From NCBI GenBank assembly GCA_003695865.1, contig RFGQ01000820.1, forward strand, positions 1 to 7,737: a stretch of DNA of 7,737 nt, read 5' to 3'. The notes beneath the pieces were generated by a model, which was not told the DNA's origin, made no database searches, and was given only the letters and a program-made list of their open reading frames with translations. Shown in pieces: positions 6,622 to 7,737 of this stretch (its first letter is position 1; every line of letters begins with the position of its first letter). The position numbers and the translations under genes were made by a program. This DNA is from Gemmatimonadota bacterium. Its GTDB lineage: Bacteria; Gemmatimonadota; Gemmatimonadetes; Longimicrobiales; Gaopeijiaceae.

Positions 6622-7317
6622 TCAGCGCGGCGCCTCGCCCACCTCCACCGGCAGCGGGCGCCCCACGCCGTCGGGAGGCGCTCCCGCCTCGTCCGCAGCC
6701 GCGGCCGCCGCCTCGGCACGCATCGCCTCGGCGAACGCCGGCTCGGCGATGCCCTCCATCAACTGCCACGTCGACTCCAGGAACAGCCGACGGAAACCGG
6801 CCTCGTCGGTGCGCAGGAGTCCACGCAGGTAGATCGTGATCAGTCCGTGGGAGTGCGCCCAGATCGTCCGCGCCACGCTCTCGGGGTCACCGGGCTTGAG
6901 CATTCCCGCGTCCATGGCCTCGCGCACCCGGTCCACGATGAACTGCCCTACGGCGCACGCGCACTGCTGGGCCTCGGGGTGGAGTTGTTCGACCCCGATG
7001 AGGTTGTGCGAGGCGTGCAGAAGCTCGTAGTAGCGCGGGTGCTCGAGCGCGTAGGCGAGGTAGTTGCGGCCCGTGAGCGAGAAGCGTTCGGCGGGCGTAC
7101 GCCCCTCGAGCGCCCGGTAGAGGTACCGGGCGAAGGTGTCGAAGGCTTCGCCGACAAGGTCGACGACGATGCGCTCGCGACTCTCGAAGTGTCGGTAGAG
7201 CGCCGGCGCCGTCACACCGAGCCGCCGGGCCAGGGCTCGCATGGTCAACGCGTGCGGCCCTTCGGTCACCAGGAGGTCGGACGCCTCCGCCAGGATTCGT
7301 TCACGATCAACGGACAT
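6622..7317 (-). CDS. TetR/AcrR-family transcriptional regulator
   Basis: A 231-residue one-component repressor, expected to act as a dimer that releases DNA when a ligand binds. The N-terminal helix-turn-helix spans about 7-53: ILAEASDLLVTEG, then ALTMRALARRLGVTAPALYRHFESRERI, matching the TetR signature including LYRHF. The C-terminal ligand domain includes WAHSHGLI (153-160), resembling the WHG-type TetR C-terminal domain. The last 30 residues are an Ala/Gly/Pro-rich tail. It is the first gene of the efflux operon, so it most likely represses itself and the pump. The ATG at 7317 places the HTH where the family has it. A longer in-frame start at 7395 would add 26 unrelated residues across the predicted promoter. 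Neither start has a strong SD; the nearest is a weak GGTG about 8 nt before 7317. Ligand and true operator are unknown. Confidence 0.93.
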   Translation of the reverse strand: MSVDRERILAEASDLLVTEGPHALTMRALARRLGVTAPALYRHFESRERIVVDLVGEAFDTFARYLYRALEGRTPAERFSLTGRNYLAYALEHPRYYELLHASHNLIGVEQLHPEAQQCACAVGQFIVDRVREAMDAGMLKPGDPESVARTIWAHSHGLITIYLRGLLRTDEAGFRRLFLESTWQLMEGIAEPAFAEAMRAEAAAAAADEAGAPPDGVGRPLPVEVGEAPR

Positions 7318-7324
7318 GGTTAAC

Positions 7325-7353
7325 ACCGTAAACTGATGCCGCAGCCCTGTCAA
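7325..7353 (-). promoter_or_regulatory. Predicted sigma-70-type promoter of the tetR-efflux operon
   Basis: On the minus strand, TTGACA (7353-7348) is a perfect -35 consensus. After a 17-bp spacer comes TACGGT (7330-7325), which matches the -10 consensus at three of six places, including the conserved first two and last positions. The predicted transcription start falls at about 7318, at the tetR ATG, so the mRNA would be leaderless or almost so. The consensus used is that of E. coli and may differ in this organism. Confidence 0.45.
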
Positions 7354-7389
7354 CGGCCTTGTTACCCTTGTCACAAACAAGTCATTGAC
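7349..7389. promoter_or_regulatory. Imperfect 41-bp dyad overlapping the -35 box, candidate operator
   Basis: CTTGTT (7358-7363) and AACAAG (7376-7381) are perfect inverted arms separated by 12 bp. Flanking them are GTCAA (7349-7353) and TTGAC (7385-7389), also inverted, with gaps of 4 and 3 bp to the inner arms. Nested near the centre are CTTGT-N5-ACAAG (7367-7381) and TTGT-C-ACAA (7368-7376). The left outer arm is part of the predicted -35 box of the tetR operon. The size and place suit a TetR-family operator, but binding is inferred. Confidence 0.45.
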
Positions 7390-7402
7390 GGCCATTAACG
7401 GC
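7350..7402 (+). repeat. Three direct repeats of the form TYRACGGC
   Basis: TCAACGGC (7350-7357), TTGACGGC (7385-7392) and TTAACGGC (7395-7402) are near-identical octamers in the same orientation. The last two start exactly 10 bp apart, one helical turn, and the first lies 35 bp from the second and overlaps the predicted -35 box. They may be regulator half-sites; with such short units chance cannot be excluded. Confidence 0.35.
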
Positions 7403-7450
7403 AGGTCATGGGGTCCCGTACGGAGCCGGTGCGTCGGAGTTTCAGCCCCT

Positions 7451-7479
7451 GGCCAGCCGCCGGCCGCGGGCGGCGGGCC
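7451..7479. repeat. GC-rich stem-loop in the divergent intergenic region
   Basis: GGCC-A-GCCGCC (7451-7461) pairs with GGCGGC-G-GGCC (7469-7479): ten G-C pairs with one A-G mismatch around a 7-nt loop. It is the strongest hairpin in the intergenic region and would lie in the 5' leader of the plus-strand gene if that transcript starts upstream of it. No T-run follows on either strand. Function is unknown. Confidence 0.4.
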
Positions 7480-7647
7480 CGACGCTCCTTGCCGTGATGC
7501 GTGCCAGGCTCAACGATGACGGCGGGAAGCGGGTCCTGATGGGCTGTACACGCGCTCGCGCGGGCGGGCGCAGCTCGGCTCCGCGGCCCGCACCGTGTTC
7601 ACCCTCCCCCGCCAGGGGGCGCACCCAACCCAAGCGAGGTTCTCTCC

Positions 7648-7737
7648 ATGAAGCGCTGCCTGCTCGGCGTTCTCGCCCTGGCTCTCTCCCTGTCCACCGG
7701 CGCCTGCGCGCGCGGCTCGGCCACTGCGGCCCCCGCA
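7648..7737 (+). CDS. Probable lipoprotein, N-terminal 30 codons only (cut by window end)
   Basis: An ATG at 7648 opens a frame that continues to the last base of the window: MKRCLLGVLALALSLSTGAC, then ARGSATAAPA. It has a basic start, a hydrophobic core of about 12 residues, and Cys20 after TGA, followed by a small-residue, linker-like stretch. This is the pattern of a bacterial lipoprotein signal, although the -3 residue is Thr rather than Leu, so ordinary secretion remains possible. GAGG (7636-7639) lies 8 nt before the ATG as a Shine-Dalgarno sequence. It is divergent from the efflux operon across a shared 330-bp region. The mature protein lies outside the window, so its function cannot be called. 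Confidence 0.7.
   Translation, partial: MKRCLLGVLALALSLSTGACARGSATAAPA

Larger units (their letters stand above)
7318..7647. promoter_or_regulatory. Divergent intergenic region between tetR operon and lipoprotein gene
   Basis: This 330-bp gap separates genes reading away from each other. The half next to tetR (7318-7403) is clearly richer in A+T than the surroundings and holds a promoter-like pair, a large dyad and three direct repeats. The half next to the plus-strand gene is very GC-rich, with a strong stem-loop (7451-7479) and no convincing promoter. The best plus-strand match, TTGCCG (7489-7494) with AACGAT (7512-7517), is weak. I found no supportable small gene; a 63-codon minus frame at 7633-7442 looks like a shadow. 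Confidence 0.6.

Noticed and set aside
5635..7323. A 562-codon plus-strand frame antisense to the channel and tetR genes
   Set aside because: The channel and tetR genes happen to share a frame, and this is their in-register antisense frame. Composition is Arg/His-rich with no motif, and it covers two well-supported genes.
7442..7633. A 63-codon minus-strand frame in the divergent intergenic region
   Set aside because: It has no ribosome site and Arg/Pro-rich content, and it spans the strong stem-loop and the ribosome-site area of the lipoprotein gene.
1..7737. CRISPR arrays, insertion sequences, attachment sites, tRNA or rRNA genes
   Set aside because: I looked for repeated spacers, transposase motifs, terminal inverted repeats and cloverleaf patterns and saw none; the window is a plain chromosomal efflux operon.

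Overview
The window is very GC-rich double-membrane (Gram-negative) chromosomal DNA. TTA, CTA and TCA codons are almost absent, which leaves kilobase-long stop-free shadow frames opposite the real genes. Composition, gene order and the subfamily of the pump fit a GC-rich phylum such as Gemmatimonadota or a relative, but the taxon is an inference and is not proved here.

Almost the whole window is one complete minus-strand operon for a tripartite RND efflux system. In transcription order (right to left) it holds a TetR/AcrR-family repressor (7317-6622), a TolC-type outer-membrane channel protein (6552 or 6588 to 5068), a periplasmic membrane-fusion adaptor with a lipoprotein-like leader (5045-3942), and a 1200-residue inner-membrane RND transporter (3934-332). 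The gaps are short: 27 or 69, 22 and 7 bp. The SD of the transporter overlaps the stop codon of the adaptor. Transporter, adaptor and channel should form a continuous inner membrane-periplasm-outer membrane conduit driven by the proton (or sodium) gradient, with the TetR protein tuning expression of itself and the pump. The substrate cannot be read from the sequence.

On the right, a 330-bp divergent intergenic region (7318-7647) carries a likely tetR-operon promoter. Its -35 box is one arm of a 41-bp imperfect dyad (candidate operator). The region also has three ACGGC-type direct repeats and a strong GC-rich stem-loop. It leads to the first 30 codons of a plus-strand probable lipoprotein gene (7648 to the window end). 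On the left, 1-331 shows no supported gene, only hairpins that may end or stabilise the operon transcript.

I found no clear sign of a previously undescribed system. The most useful second looks are the dyad in the divergent promoter region, the possibly leaderless tetR, the divergent lipoprotein, and the non-AcrB features of the transporter (Asp-Asn in TM4, no TM10 lysine, two extra hydrophobic segments, long TM11-TM12 loop, disordered tail).
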